DNA from: Panagrolaimus kolymaensis
Taxonomy: Eukaryota > Nematoda > Chromadorea > Rhabditida > Panagrolaimidae
Length of the DNA stretch: 64,000 bases
Reading direction: 5' to 3'
Assembly (NCBI GenBank): GCA_028622995.1
Contig: JAJQJQ010000004.1
Span: 186,001-250,000 of the forward strand
Numbering within the stretch: the stretch's first letter is position 1; each line of letters starts with the position of its first letter. The position numbers and the translations under genes were made by a program. The notes beneath the pieces were generated by a model that was given only the letters and a program-made list of their open reading frames with translations, was not told the origin of the DNA and did no database searches. This document shows, piece after piece, positions 44,507 to 58,200 of the stretch.

Positions 44507-46818
44507 ATGAAAGATAAGGACCACAAACATGAAGTAAAAAAATTATTATTTTTTGTTTTTCCAAACAAACAGAATTTAGAAGTTTTACTTTTCTGCAAAG
44601 CTTTGAGCTTATTAATAATTTTTGGAACATCGAACTCGTTGAGTTGGATTGATTTGATAAGAAAAATAAGGACCACAAAAAAAGAAGTAAAGAAATAAAT
44701 GTTTTTTATTATTTTTATCAAGCAGAATTTAGAAGTTTTACTTTTCTGCAAAGCTTTGAGCTTATTAATAATTTTTGGAACATCGAACTCGTTGAGTTGG
44801 ATTGATTTGATATGAAAAATAATGACCACAAAAAAAGAAGTAAAGAAATAAATGTTTTTTATTATTTTTATCAAGCAGAATTTAGAAGTTTTACTTTTCT
44901 GCAAAGCTTTGAGCTTATTAATAATTTTTGGAACATCCAACTCGTTGAGTTGGATTGATTTGATATGAAAAATAAGGACCACAAACATGAAGTAAAAAAA
45001 TTATTATTTTTTGTTTTTCCAAACAAACAGAATTTAGAAGTTTTACTTTTCTGCAAAGCTTTGAGCTTATTAATAATTTTTGGAACATCGAACTCGTTGA
45101 GTTGGATTGATTTGATAAGAAAAATAAGGACCACAAAAAAAGAAGTAAAGAAATAAATGTTTTTTATTATTTTTATCAAGCAGAATTTAGAAGTTTTACT
45201 TTTCTGCAAAGCTTTGAGCTTATTAATAATTTTTGGAACATCGAACTCGTTGAGTTGGATTGATTTGATAAGAAAAATAAGGACCACAAAAAAAGAAGTA
45301 AAGAAATAAATGTTTTTTATTATTTTTATCAAGCAGAATTTAGAAGTTTTACTTTTCTGCAAAGCTTTGAGCTTATTAATAATTTTTGGAACATCGAACT
45401 CGTTGAGTTGGATTGATTTGATATGAAAAATAAGGACCACAAACATGAAGTAAAAAAATTATTATTTTTTGTTTTTCCAAACAAACAGAATTTAGAAGTT
45501 TTACTTGTCTGCAACGCTTTGAGCTTATTAATAATTTTTGGAACATCGAACTCGTTGAGTTGGATTGATTTGATAAGAAAAATAAGGACCACAAAAAAAG
45601 AAGTAAAGAAATAAATGTTTTTTATTATTTTTATCAAGCAGAATTTAGAAGTTTTACTTTTCTGCAAAGCTTTGAGCTTATTAATAATTTTTGGAACATC
45701 GAACTCGTTGAGTTGGATTGATTTGATAAGAAAAATAAGGACCACAAAAAAAGAAGTAAAGAAATAAATGTTTTTTATTATTTTTATCAAGCAGAATTTA
45801 GAAGTTTTACTTTTCTGCAAAGCTTTGAGCTTATTAATAATTTTTGGAACATCGAACTCGTTGAGTTGGATTGATTTGATATGAAAAATAAGGACCACAA
45901 ACATGAAGTAAAAAAATTATTATTTTTTGTTTTTCCAAACAAACAGAATTTAGAAGTTTTACTTGTCTGCAACGCTTTGAGCTTATTAATAATTTTTGGA
46001 ACATCGAACTCGTTGAGTTGGATTGATTTGATATGAAAGATAAGGACCACAAACATGAAGTAAAAAAATTATTATTTTTTGTTTTTCCAAACAAACAGAA
46101 TTTAGAAGTTTTACTTTTCTGCAAAGCTTTGAGCTTATTAATAATTTTTGGAACATCGAACTCGTTGAGTTGGATTGATTTGATATGAAAGATAAGGACC
46201 ACAAACATGAAGTAAAAAAATTATTATTTTTTGTTTTTCCAAACAAACAGAATTTAGAAGTTTTACTTTTCTGCAAAGCTTTGAGCTTATTAATAATTTT
46301 TGGAACATCGAACTCGTTGAGTTGGATTGATTTGATATGAAAAATAAGGACCACAAACATGAAGTAAAAAAATTATTATTTTTTGTTTTTCCAAACAAAC
46401 AGAATTTAGAAGTTTTACTTTTCTGCAAAGCTTTGAGCTTATTAATAATTTTTGGAACATCGAACTCGTTGAGTTGGATTGATTTGATAAGAAAAATAAG
46501 GACCACAAAAAAAGAAGTAAAGAAATAAATGTTTTTTATTATTTTTATCAAGCAGAATTTAGAAGTTTTACTTTTCTGCAAAGCTTTGAGCTTATTAATA
46601 ATTTTTGGAACATCGAACTCGTTGAGTTGGATTGATTTGATATGAAAAATAAGGACCACAAACATGAAGTAAAAAAATTATTATTTTTTGTTTTTCCAAA
46701 CAAACAGAATTTAGAAGTTTTACTTGTCTGCAACGCTTTGAGCTTATTAATAATTTTTGGAACATCGAACTCGTTGAGTTGGATTGATTTGATATGAAAG
46801 ATAAGGACCACAAACATG
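44507..46818. repeat. Second copy of the 7.15-kb-spaced satellite duplication
   Basis: Counterpart of 37357-39820. It lacks one type B monomer present near 38.84-38.99 kb in the first copy, which explains the change of offset from 7,150 to 6,998 bp. Confidence 0.65.
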
Positions 46819-49299
46819 AAGTAAAAAAATTATTATTTTTTGTTTTTCCAAACAAACAGAATTTAGAAGTTTTACTTTTCTGCAAAGCTTTGAGCTTATT
46901 AATAATTTTTGGAACATCCAACTCGTTGAGTTGGATTGATTTGATATGAAAAATAAGGACCACAAACATGAAGTAAAAAAATTATTATTTTTTGTTTTTC
47001 CAAACAAACAGAATTTAGAAGTTTTACTTTTCTGCAAAGCTTTGAGCTTATTAATAATTTTTGGAACATCGAACTCGTTGAGTTGGATTGATTTGATAAG
47101 AAAAATAAGGACCACAAAAAAAGAAGTAAAGAAATAAATGTTTTTTATTATTTTTATCAAGCAGAATTTAGAAGTTTTACTTTTCTGCAAAGCTTTGAGC
47201 TTATTAATAATTTTTGGAACATCGAACTCGTTGAGTTGGATTGATTTGATATGAAAAATAAGGACCACAAACATGAAGTAAAAAAATTATTATTTTTTGT
47301 TTTTCCAAACAAACAGAATTTAGAAGTTTTACTTTTCTGCAAAGCTTTGAGCTTATTAATAATTTTTGGAACATCGAACTCGTTGAGTTGGATTGATTTG
47401 ATAAGAAAAATAAGGACCACAAAAAAAGAAGTAAAGAAATAAATGTTTTTTATTATTTTTATCAAGCAGAATTTAGAAGTTTTACTTTTCTGCAAAGCTT
47501 TGAGCTTATTAATAATTTTTGGAACATCGAACTCGTTGAGTTGGATTGATTTGATATGAAAAATAATGACCACAAAAAAAGAAGTAAAGAAATAAATGTT
47601 TTTTATTATTTTTATCAAGCAGAATTTAGAAGTTTTACTTTTCTGCAAAGCTTTGAGCTTATTAATAATTTTTGGAACATCCAACTCGTTGAGTTGGATT
47701 GATTTGATATGAAAAATAAGGACCACAAACATGAAGTAAAAAAATTATTATTTTTTGTTTTTCCAAACAAACAGAATTTAGAAGTTTTACTTTTCTGCAA
47801 AGCTTTGAGCTTATTAATAATTTTTGGAACATCGAACTCGTTGAGTTGGATTGATTTGATAAGAAAAATAAGGACCACAAAAAAAGAAGTAAAGAAATAA
47901 ATGTTTTTTATTATTTTTATCAAGCAGAATTTAGAAGTTTTACTTTTCTGCAAAGCTTTGAGCTTATTAATAATTTTTGGAACATCGAACTCGTTGAGTT
48001 GGATTGATTTGATATGAAAAATAATGACCACAAAAAAAGAAGTAAAGAAATAAATGTTTTTTATTATTTTTATCAAGCAGAATTTAGAAGTTTTACTTTT
48101 CTGCAAAGCTTTGAGCTTATTAATAATTTTTGGAACATCCAACTCGTTGAGTTGGATTGATTTGATATGAAAAATAAGGACCACAAACATGAAGTAAAAA
48201 AATTATTATTTTTTGTTTTTCCAAACAAACAGAATTTAGAAGTTTTACTTTTCTGCAAAGCTTTGAGCTTATTAATAATTTTTGGAACATCGAACTCGTT
48301 GAGTTGGATTGATTTGATAAGAAAAATAAGGACCACAAAAAAAGAAGTAAAGAAATAAATGTTTTTTATTATTTTTATCAAGCAGAATTTAGAAGTTTTA
48401 CTTTTCTGCAAAGCTTTGAGCTTATTAATAATTTTTGGAACATCGAACTCGTTGAGTTGGATTGATTTGATATGAAAAATAAGGACCACAAACATGAAGT
48501 AAAAAAATTATTATTTTTTGTTTTTCCAAACAAACAGAATTTAGAAGTTTTACTTTTCTGCAAAGCTTTGAGCTTATTAATAATTTTTGGAACATCGAAC
48601 TCGTTGAGTTGGATTGATTTGATAAGAAAAATAAGGACCACAAAAAAAGAAGTAAAGAAATAAATGTTTTTTATTATTTTTATCAAGCAGAATTTAGAAG
48701 TTTTACTTTTCTGCAAAGCTTTGAGCTTATTAATAATTTTTGGAACATCGAACTCGTTGAGTTGGATTGATTTGATATGAAAAATAAGGACCACAAACAT
48801 GAAGTAAAAAAATTATTATTTTTTGTTTTTCCAAACAAACAGAATTTAGAAGTTTTACTTGTCTGCAACGCTTTGAGCTTATTAATAATTTTTGGAACAT
48901 CGAACTCGTTGAGTTGGATTGATTTGATATGAAAGATAAGGACCACAAACATGAAGTAAAAAAATTATTATTTTTTGTTTTTCCAAACAAACAGAATTTA
49001 GAAGTTTTACTTTTCTGCAAAGCTTTGAGCTTATTAATAATTTTTGGAACATCGAACTCGTTGAGTTGGATTGATTTGATATGAAAAATAAGGACCACAA
49101 ACATGAAGTAAAAAAATTATTATTTTTTGTTTTTCCAAACAAACAGAATTTAGAAGTTTTACTTTTCTGCAAAGCTTTGAGCTTATTAATAATTTTTGGA
49201 ACATCCAACTCGTTGAGTTGGATTGATTTGATAAGAAAAATAAGGACCACAAAAAAAGAAGTAAAGAAATAAATGTTTTTTATTATTTTTATCAAACAG

Positions 49300-52200
49300 A
49301 ATTTAGAAGTTTTACTTTTCTGCAAAGCTTTGAGCTTATTAATAATTTTTGGATCATCCAACTCGTTGAGTTGGATTGATTTGATATGAAAAATAAGGAC
49401 CACAAACATGAAGTAAAAAAATTATTATTTTTTGTTTTTCCAAACAAACAGAATTTAGAAGTTTTACTTTTCTGCAAAGCTTTGAGCTTATTAATAATTT
49501 TTGGAACATCCAACTCGTTGAGTTGGATTGATTTGATAAGAAAAATAAGGACCACAAAAAAAGAAGTAAAGAAATAAATGTTTTTTATTATTTTTATCAA
49601 ACAGAATTTAGAAGTTTTACTTTTCTGCAAAGCTTTGAGCTTATTAATAATTTTTGGATCATCCAACTCGTTGAGTTGGATTGATTTGATATGAAAAATA
49701 AGGACCACAAAAAAAGAAGTAAAGAAATAAATGTTTTTTATTATTTTTATCAAGCAGAATTTAGAAGTTTTACTTTTCTGCAAAGCTTTGAGCTTATTAA
49801 TAATTTTTGGAACATCGAACTCGTTGAGTTGGATTGATTTGATAAGAAAAATAAGGACCACAAAAAAAGAAGTAAAGAAATAAATGTTTTTTATTATTTT
49901 TATCAAGCAGAATTTTGAAGTTTTACTTTTCTGCAAAGCTTTGAGCTTATTAATAATTTTTGGAACATCGAACTCGTTGAGTTGGATTGATTTGATATGA
50001 AAAATAAGGACCACAAAAAAAGAAGTAAAGAAATAAATGTTTTTTATTATTTTTATCAAGCAGAATTTAGAAGTTTTACTTTTCTGCAAAGCTTTGAGCT
50101 TATTAATAATTTTTGGAACATCCAACTCGTTGAGTTGGATTGATTTGATAAGAAAAATAGGGAACACAAAAAAAGAAGTAAAGAAATAAATGTTTTTTAT
50201 TATTTTTATCAAGCAGAATTTAGAAGTTTTACTTTTCTGCAAAGCTTTGAGCTTATTAATAATTTTTGGAACATCGAACTCGTTGAGTTGGATTGATTTG
50301 ATAAGAAAAATAAGGACCACAAAAAAAGAAGTAAAGAAATAAATGTTTTTTATTATTTTTATCAAGCAGAATTTAGAAGTTTTACTTTTCTGCAAAGCTT
50401 TGAGCTTATTAATAATTTTTGGAACATCGAACTCGTTGAGTTGGATTGATTTGATAAGAAAAATAGGGAACACAAAAAAAGAAGTAAAGAAATAAATGTT
50501 TTTTATTATTTTTATCAAGCAGAATTTAGAAGTTTTACTTTTCTGCAAAGCTTTGAGCTTATTAATAATTTTTGGAACATCGAACTCGTTGAGTTGGATT
50601 GATTTGATATGAAAAATAAGGACCACAAAAAAAGAAGTAAAGAAATAAATGTTTTTTATTATTTTTATCAAGCAGAATTTAGAAGTTTTACTTTTCTGCA
50701 AAGCTTTGAGCTTATTAATAATTTTTGGAACATCCAACTCGTTGAGTTGGATTGATTTGATATGAAAAATAAGGACCACAAAAAAAGAAGTAAAGAAATA
50801 AATGTTTTTTATTATTTTTATCAAGCAGAATTTAGAAGTTTTACTTTTCTGCAAAGCTTTGAGCTTATTAATAATTTTTGGAACATCCAACTCGTTGAGT
50901 TGGATTGATTTGATATGAAAAATAAGGACCACAAAAAAAGAAGTAAAGAAATAAATGTTTTTTATTATTTTTATCAAGCAGAATTTAGAAGTTTTACTTT
51001 TCTGCAAAGCTTTGAGCTTATTAATAATTTTTGGAACATCCAACTCGTTGAGTTGGATTGATTTGATATGAAAAATAAGGACCACAAAAAAAGAAGTAAA
51101 GAAATAAATGTTTTTTATTATTTTTATCAAGCAGAATTTAGAAGTTTTACTTTTCTGCAAAGCTTTGAGCTTATTAATAATTTTTGGAACATCCAACTCG
51201 TTGAGTTGGATTGATTTGATATGAAAAATAAGGACCACAAAAAAAGAAGTAAAGAAATAAATGTTTTTTATTATTTTTATCAAGCAGAATTTAGAAGTTT
51301 TACTTGTCTGCAACGCTTTGAGCTTATTAATAATTTTTGGAACTTCGAACTCGTTGAGTTGGATTGATTTGATATGAAAAATAAGGACCACAAACATGAA
51401 GTAAAAAAATTATTATTTTTTGTTTTTCCAAACAAACAGAATTTAGAAGTTTTACTTTTCTGCAAAGCTTTGAGCTTATTAATAATTTTTGGAACATCCA
51501 ACTCGTTAAGTTGGATTGATTTGATATGAAAAATAAGGACCACAAAAAAAGAAGTAAAGAAATAAATGTTTTTTATTATTTTTATCAAGCAGAATTTAGA
51601 AGTTTTACTTTTCTGCAAAGCTTTGAGCTTATTAATAATTTTTGGAACATCCAACTCGTTGAGTTGGATTGATTTGATATGAAAAATAAGGACCACAAAA
51701 AAAGAAGTAAAAAAATAAATGTTTTTTATTATTTTTATCAAGCAGAATTTAGAAGTTTTACTTTTCTGCAAAGCTTTGAGCTTATTAATAATTTTTGGAA
51801 CATCCAACTCGTTGAGTTGGATTGATTTGATATGAAAAATAAGGACCACAAAAAAAGAAGTAAAGAAATAAATGTTTTTTATTATTTTTATCAAGCAGAA
51901 TTTAGAAGTTTTACTTTTCTGCAAAGCTTTGAGCTTATTAATAATTTTTGGAACATCCAACTCGTTGAGTTGGATTGATTTGATAAGAAAAATAAGGACC
52001 ACAAAAAAAGAAGTAAAGAAATAAATGTTTTTTATTATTTTTATCAAGCAGAATTTAGAAGTTTTACTTTTCTGCAAAGCTTTGAGCTTATTAATAATTT
52101 TTGGAACATCCAACTCGTTGAGTTGGATTGATTTGATATGAAAAATAAGGACCACAAAAAAAGAAGTAAAAAAATAAATGTTTTTTATTATTTTTATCAA

Positions 52201-55200
52201 GCAGAATTTAGAAGTTTTACTTTTCTGCAAAGCTTTGAGCTTATTAATAATTTTTGGAACATCCAACTCGTTGAGTTGGATTGATTTGATATGAAAAATA
52301 AGGACCATAAAAAAAGAAGTAAAGAAATAAATGTTTTTTATTATTTTTATCAAGCAGAATTTAGAAGTTTTACTTTTCTGCAAAGCTTTGAGCTTATTAA
52401 TAATTTTTGGAACATCCAACTCGTTGAGTTGGATTGATTTGATATGAAAAATAAGGACCACAAACATGAAGTAAAAAAATTATTATTTTTTGTTTTTCCA
52501 AACAAACAGAATTTAGAAGTTTTACTTTTCTGCAAAGCTTTGAGCTTATTAATAATTTTTGGAACATCCAACTCGTTGAGTTGGATTGATTTGATATGAA
52601 AAATAAGGACCATAAAAAAAGAAGTAAAGAAATAAATGTTTTTTATTATTTTTATCAAGCAGAATTTAGAAGTTTTACTTTTCTGCAACGCTTTGAGCTT
52701 ATTAATAATTTTTGGAACTTCGAACTCGTTGAGTTGGATTGATTTGATATGAAAAATAAGGACCACAAACATGAAGTAAAAAAATTATTATTTTTTGTTT
52801 TTCCAAACAAACAGAATTTAGAAGTTTTACTTTTCTGCAAAGCTTTGAGCTTATTAATAATTTTTGGAACATCCAACTCGTTGAGTTGGATTGATTTGAT
52901 ATGAAAAATAAGGACCACAAAAAAAGAAGTAAAGAAATAAATGTTTTTTATTATTTTTATCAAGCAGAATTTAGAAGTTTTACTTTTCTGCAACGCTTTG
53001 AGCTTATTAATAATTTTTGGAACTTCGAACTCGTTGAGTTGGATTGATTTGATATGAAAAATAAGGACCACAAACATGAAGTAAAAAAATTATTATTTTT
53101 TGTTTTTCCAAACAAACAGAATTTAGAAGTTTTACTTTTCTGCAAAGCTTTGAGCTTATTAATAATTTTTGGAACTTCGAACTCGTTGAGTTGGATTGAT
53201 TTGATATGAAAAATAAGGACCACAAAAAAAGAAGTAAAAAAATAAATGTTTTTTATTATTTTTATCAAGCAGAATTTAGAAGTTTTACTTTTCTGCAAAG
53301 CTTTGAGCTTATTAATAATTTTTGGAACTTCGAACTCGTTGAGTTGGATTGATTTGATATGAAAAATAAGGACCACAAAAAAAGAAGTAAAAAAATAAAT
53401 GTTTTTTATTATTTTTATCAAGCAGAATTTAGAAGTTTTACTTTTCTGCAAAGCTTTGAGCTTATTAATAATTTTTGGAACATCCAACTCGTTGAGTTGG
53501 ATTGATTTGATATGAAAAATAAGGACCACAAAAAAAGAAGTAAAGAAATAAATGTTTTTTATTATTTTTATCAAGCAGAATTTAGAAGTTTTACTTTTTT
53601 GCAACGCTTTGAGCTTATTAATAATTTTTGGAACTTCGAACTCGTTGAGTTGGATTGATTTGATATGAAAAATAAGGACCACAAAAAAAGAAGTAAAAAA
53701 ATAAATGTTTTTTATTATTTTTATCAAGCAGAATTTAGAAGTTTTACTTTTCTGCAAAGCTTTGAGCTTATTAATAATTTTTGGAACATCCAACTCGTTG
53801 AGTTGGATTGATTTGATATGAAAAATAAGGACCACAAAAAAAGAAGTAAAGAAATAAATGTTTTTTATTATTTTTATCAAGCAGAATTTAGAAGTTTTAC
53901 TTTTCTGCAAAGCTTTGAGCTTATTAATAATTTTTGGAACATCCAACTCGTTGAGTTGGATTGATTTGATATGAAAAATAAGGACCACAAAAAAAGAAGT
54001 AAAAAAATAAATGTTTTTTATTATTTTTATCAAGCAGAATTTAGAAGTTTTACTTTTCTGCAAAGCTTTGAGCTTATTAATAATTTTTGGAACATCCAAC
54101 TCGTTGAGTTGGATTGATTTGATATGAAAAATAAGGACCACAAAAAAAGAAGTAAAGAAATAAATGTTTTTTATTATTTTTATCAAGCAGAATTTAGAAG
54201 TTTTACTTTTCTGCAACGCTTTGAGCTTATTAATAATTTTTGGAACTTCGAACTCGTTGAGTTGGATTGATTTGATATGAAAAATAAGGACCACAAACAT
54301 GAAGTAAAAAAATTATTATTTTTTGTTTTTCCAAACAAACAGAATTTAGAAGTTTTACTTTTCTGCAAAGCTTTGAGCTTATTAATAATTTTTGGAACAT
54401 CCAACTCGTTGAGTTGGATTGATTTGATATGAAAAATAAGGACCACAAAAAAAGAAGTAAAGAAATAAATGTTTTATATTATTTTTATCAAGCAGAATTT
54501 AGAAGTTTTACTTTTCTGCAAAGCTTTGAGCTTATTAATAATTTTTGGAACATCCAACTCGTTGAGTTGGATTGATTTGATATGAAAAATAAGGACCACA
54601 AAAAAAGAAGTAAAGAAATAAATGTTTTTTATTATTTTTATCAAGCAGAATTTAGAAGTTTTACTTTTCTGCAAAGCTTTGAGCTTATTAATAATTTTTG
54701 GAACATCCAACTCGTTGAGTTGGATTGATTTGATATGAAAAATAAGGACCACAAAAAAAGAAGTAAAAAAATAAATGTTTTTTATTATTTTTATCAAGCA
54801 GAATTTAGAAGTTTTACTTTTCTGCAAAGCTTTGAGCTTATTAATAATTTTTGGAACATCCAACTCGTTGAGTTGGATTGATTTGATATGAAAAATAAGG
54901 ACCATAAAAAAAGAAGTAAAGAAATAAATGTTTTTTATTATTTTTATCAAGCAGAATTTAGAAGTTTTACTTTTCTGCAAAGCTTTGAGCTTATTAATAA
55001 TTTTTGGAACATCCAACTCGTTGAGTTGGATTGATTTGATATGAAAAATAAGGACCACAAAAAAAGAAGTAAAGAAATAAATGTTTTTTATTATTTTTAT
55101 CAAGCAGAATTTAGAAGTTTTACTTTTCTGCAAAGCTTTGAGCTTATTAATAATTTTTGGAACATCCAACTCGTTGAGTTGGATTGATTTGATATGAAAA

Positions 55201-58200
55201 ATAAGGACCACAAAAAAAGAAGTAAAAAAATAAATGTTTTTTATTATTTTTATCAAGCAGAATTTAGAAGTTTTACTTTTCTGCAAAGCTTTGAGCTTAT
55301 TAATAATTTTTGGAACATCCAACTCGTTGAGTTGGATTGATTTGATATGAAAAATAAGGACCACAAAAAAAGAAGTAAAGAAATAAATGTTTTTTATTAT
55401 TTTTATCAAGCAGAATTTAGAAGTTTTACTTTTCTGCAACGCTTTGAGCTTATTAATAATTTTTGGAACTTCGAACTCGTTGAGTTGGATTGATTTGATA
55501 TGAAAAATAAGGACCACAAACATGAAGTAAAAAAATTATTATTTTTTGTTTTTCCAAACAAACAGAATTTAGAAGTTTTACTTTTCTGCAAAGCTTTGAG
55601 CTTATTAATAATTTTTGGAACATCCAACTCGTTGAGTTGGATTGATTTGATATGAAAAATAAGGACCACAAAAAAAGAAGTAAAAAAATAAATGTTTTTT
55701 ATTATTTTTATCAAGCAGAATTTAGAAGTTTTACTTTTCTGCAACGCTTTGAGCTTATTAATAATTTTTGGAACTTCGAACTCGTTGAGTTGGATTGATT
55801 TGATATGAAAAATAAGGACCACAAACATGAAGTAAAAAAATTATTATTTTTTGTTTTTCCAAACAAACAGAATTTAGAAGTTTTACTTTTCTGCAAAGCT
55901 TTGAGCTTATTAATAATTTTTGGAACATCCAACTCGTTGAGTTGGATTGATTTGATATGAAAAATAAGGACCACAAAAAAAGAAGTAAAAAAATAAATGT
56001 TTTTTATTATTTTTATCAAGCAGAATTTAGAAGTTTTACTTTTCTGCAACGCTTTGAGCTTATTAATAATTTTTGGAACTTCGAACTCGTTGAGTTGGAT
56101 TGATTTGATATGAAAAATAAGGACCACAAACATGAAGTAAAAAAATTATTATTTTTTGTTTTTCCAAACAAACAGAATTTAGAAGTTTTACTTTTCTGCA
56201 AAGCTTTGAGCTTATTAATAATTTTTGGAACATCCAACTCGTTGAGTTGGATTGATTTGATATGAAAAATAAGGACCACAAAAAAAGAAGTAAAAAAATA
56301 AATGTTTTTTATTATTTTTATCAAGCAGAATTTAGAAGTTTTACTTTTCTGCAAAGCTTTGAGCTTATTAATAATTTTTGGAACATCCAACTCGTTGAGT
56401 TGGATTGATTTGATATGAAAAATAAGGACCACAAAAAAAGAAGTAAAAAAATAAATGTTTTTTATTATTTTTATCAAGCAGAATTTAGAAGTTTTACTTT
56501 TCTGCAACGCTTTGAGCTTATTAATAATTTTTGGAACTTCGAACTCGTTGAGTTGGATTGATTTGATATGAAAAATAAGGACCACAAACATGAAGTAAAA
56601 AAATTATTATTTTTTGTTTTTCCAAACAAACAGAATTTAGAAGTTTTACTTTTCTGCAAAGCTTTGAGCTTATTAATAATTTTTGGAACATCCAACTCGT
56701 TGAGTTGGATTGATTTGATATGAAAAATAAGGACCACAAAAAAAGAAGTAAAAAAATAAATGTTTTTTATTATTTTTATCAAGCAGAATTTAGAAGTTTT
56801 ACTTTTCTGCAACGCTTTGAGCTTATTAATAATTTTTGGAACTTCGAACTCGTTGAGTTGGATTGATTTGATATGAAAAATAAGGACCACAAACATGAAG
56901 TAAAAAAATTATTATTTTTTGTTTTTCCAAACAAACAGAATTTAGAAGTTTTACTTTTCTGCAATGCTTTGAGCTTATTAATAATTTTTGGAACATCCAA
57001 CTCGTTGAGTTGGATTGATTTGATATGAAAAATAAGGACCACAAAAAAAGAAGTAAAAAAATAAATGTTTTTTATTATTTTTATCAAGCAGAATTTAGAA
57101 GTTTTACTTTTCTGCAAAGCTTTGAGCTTATTAATAATTTTTGGAACATCCAACTCGTTGAGTTGGATTGATTTGATATGAAAAATAAGGACCACAAAAA
57201 AAGAAGTAAAAAAATAAATGTTTTTTATTATTTTTATCAAGCAGAATTTAGAAGTTTTACTTTTCTGCAAAGCTTTGAGCTTATTAATAATTTTTGGAAC
57301 ATCCAACTCGTTGAGTTGGATTGATTTGATATGAAAAATAAGGACCATAAAAAAAGAAGTAAAGAAATAAATGTTTTTTATTATTTTTATCAAGCAGAAT
57401 TTAGAAGTTTTACTTTTCTGCAAAGCTTTGAGCTTATTAATAATTTTTGGAACATCCAACTCGTTGAGTTGGATTGATTTGATATGAAAAATAAGGACCA
57501 CAAAAAAAGAAGTAAAGAAATAAATGTTTTTTATTATTTTTATCAAGCAGAATTTAGAAGTTTTACTTTTCTGCAAAGCTTTGAGCTTATTAATAATTTT
57601 TGGAACATCCAACTCGTTGAGTTGGATTGATTTGATATGAAAAATAAGGACCACAAAAAAAGAAGTAAAAAAATAAATGTTTTTTATTATTTTTATCAAG
57701 CAGAATTTAGAAGTTTTACTTTTCTGCAAAGCTTTGAGCTTATTAATAATTTTTGGAACATCCAACTCGTTGAGTTGGATTGATTTGATATGAAAAATAA
57801 GGACCACAAAAAAAGAAGTAAAGAAATAAATGTTTTTTATTATTTTTATCAAGCAGAATTTAGAAGTTTTACTTTTCTGCAACGCTTTGAGCTTATTAAT
57901 AATTTTTGGAACTTCGAACTCGTTGAGTTGGATTGATTTGATATGAAAAATAAGGACCACAAACATGAAGTAAAAAAATTATTATTTTTTGTTTTTCCAA
58001 ACAAACAGAATTTAGAAGTTTTACTTTTCTGCAAAGCTTTGAGCTTATTAATAATTTTTGGAACATCCAACTCGTTGAGTTGGATTGATTTGATATGAAA
58101 AATAAGGACCACAAAAAAAGAAGTAAAGAAATAAATGTTTTATATTATTTTTATCAAGCAGAATTTAGAAGTTTTACTTTTCTGCAAAGCTTTGAGCTTA

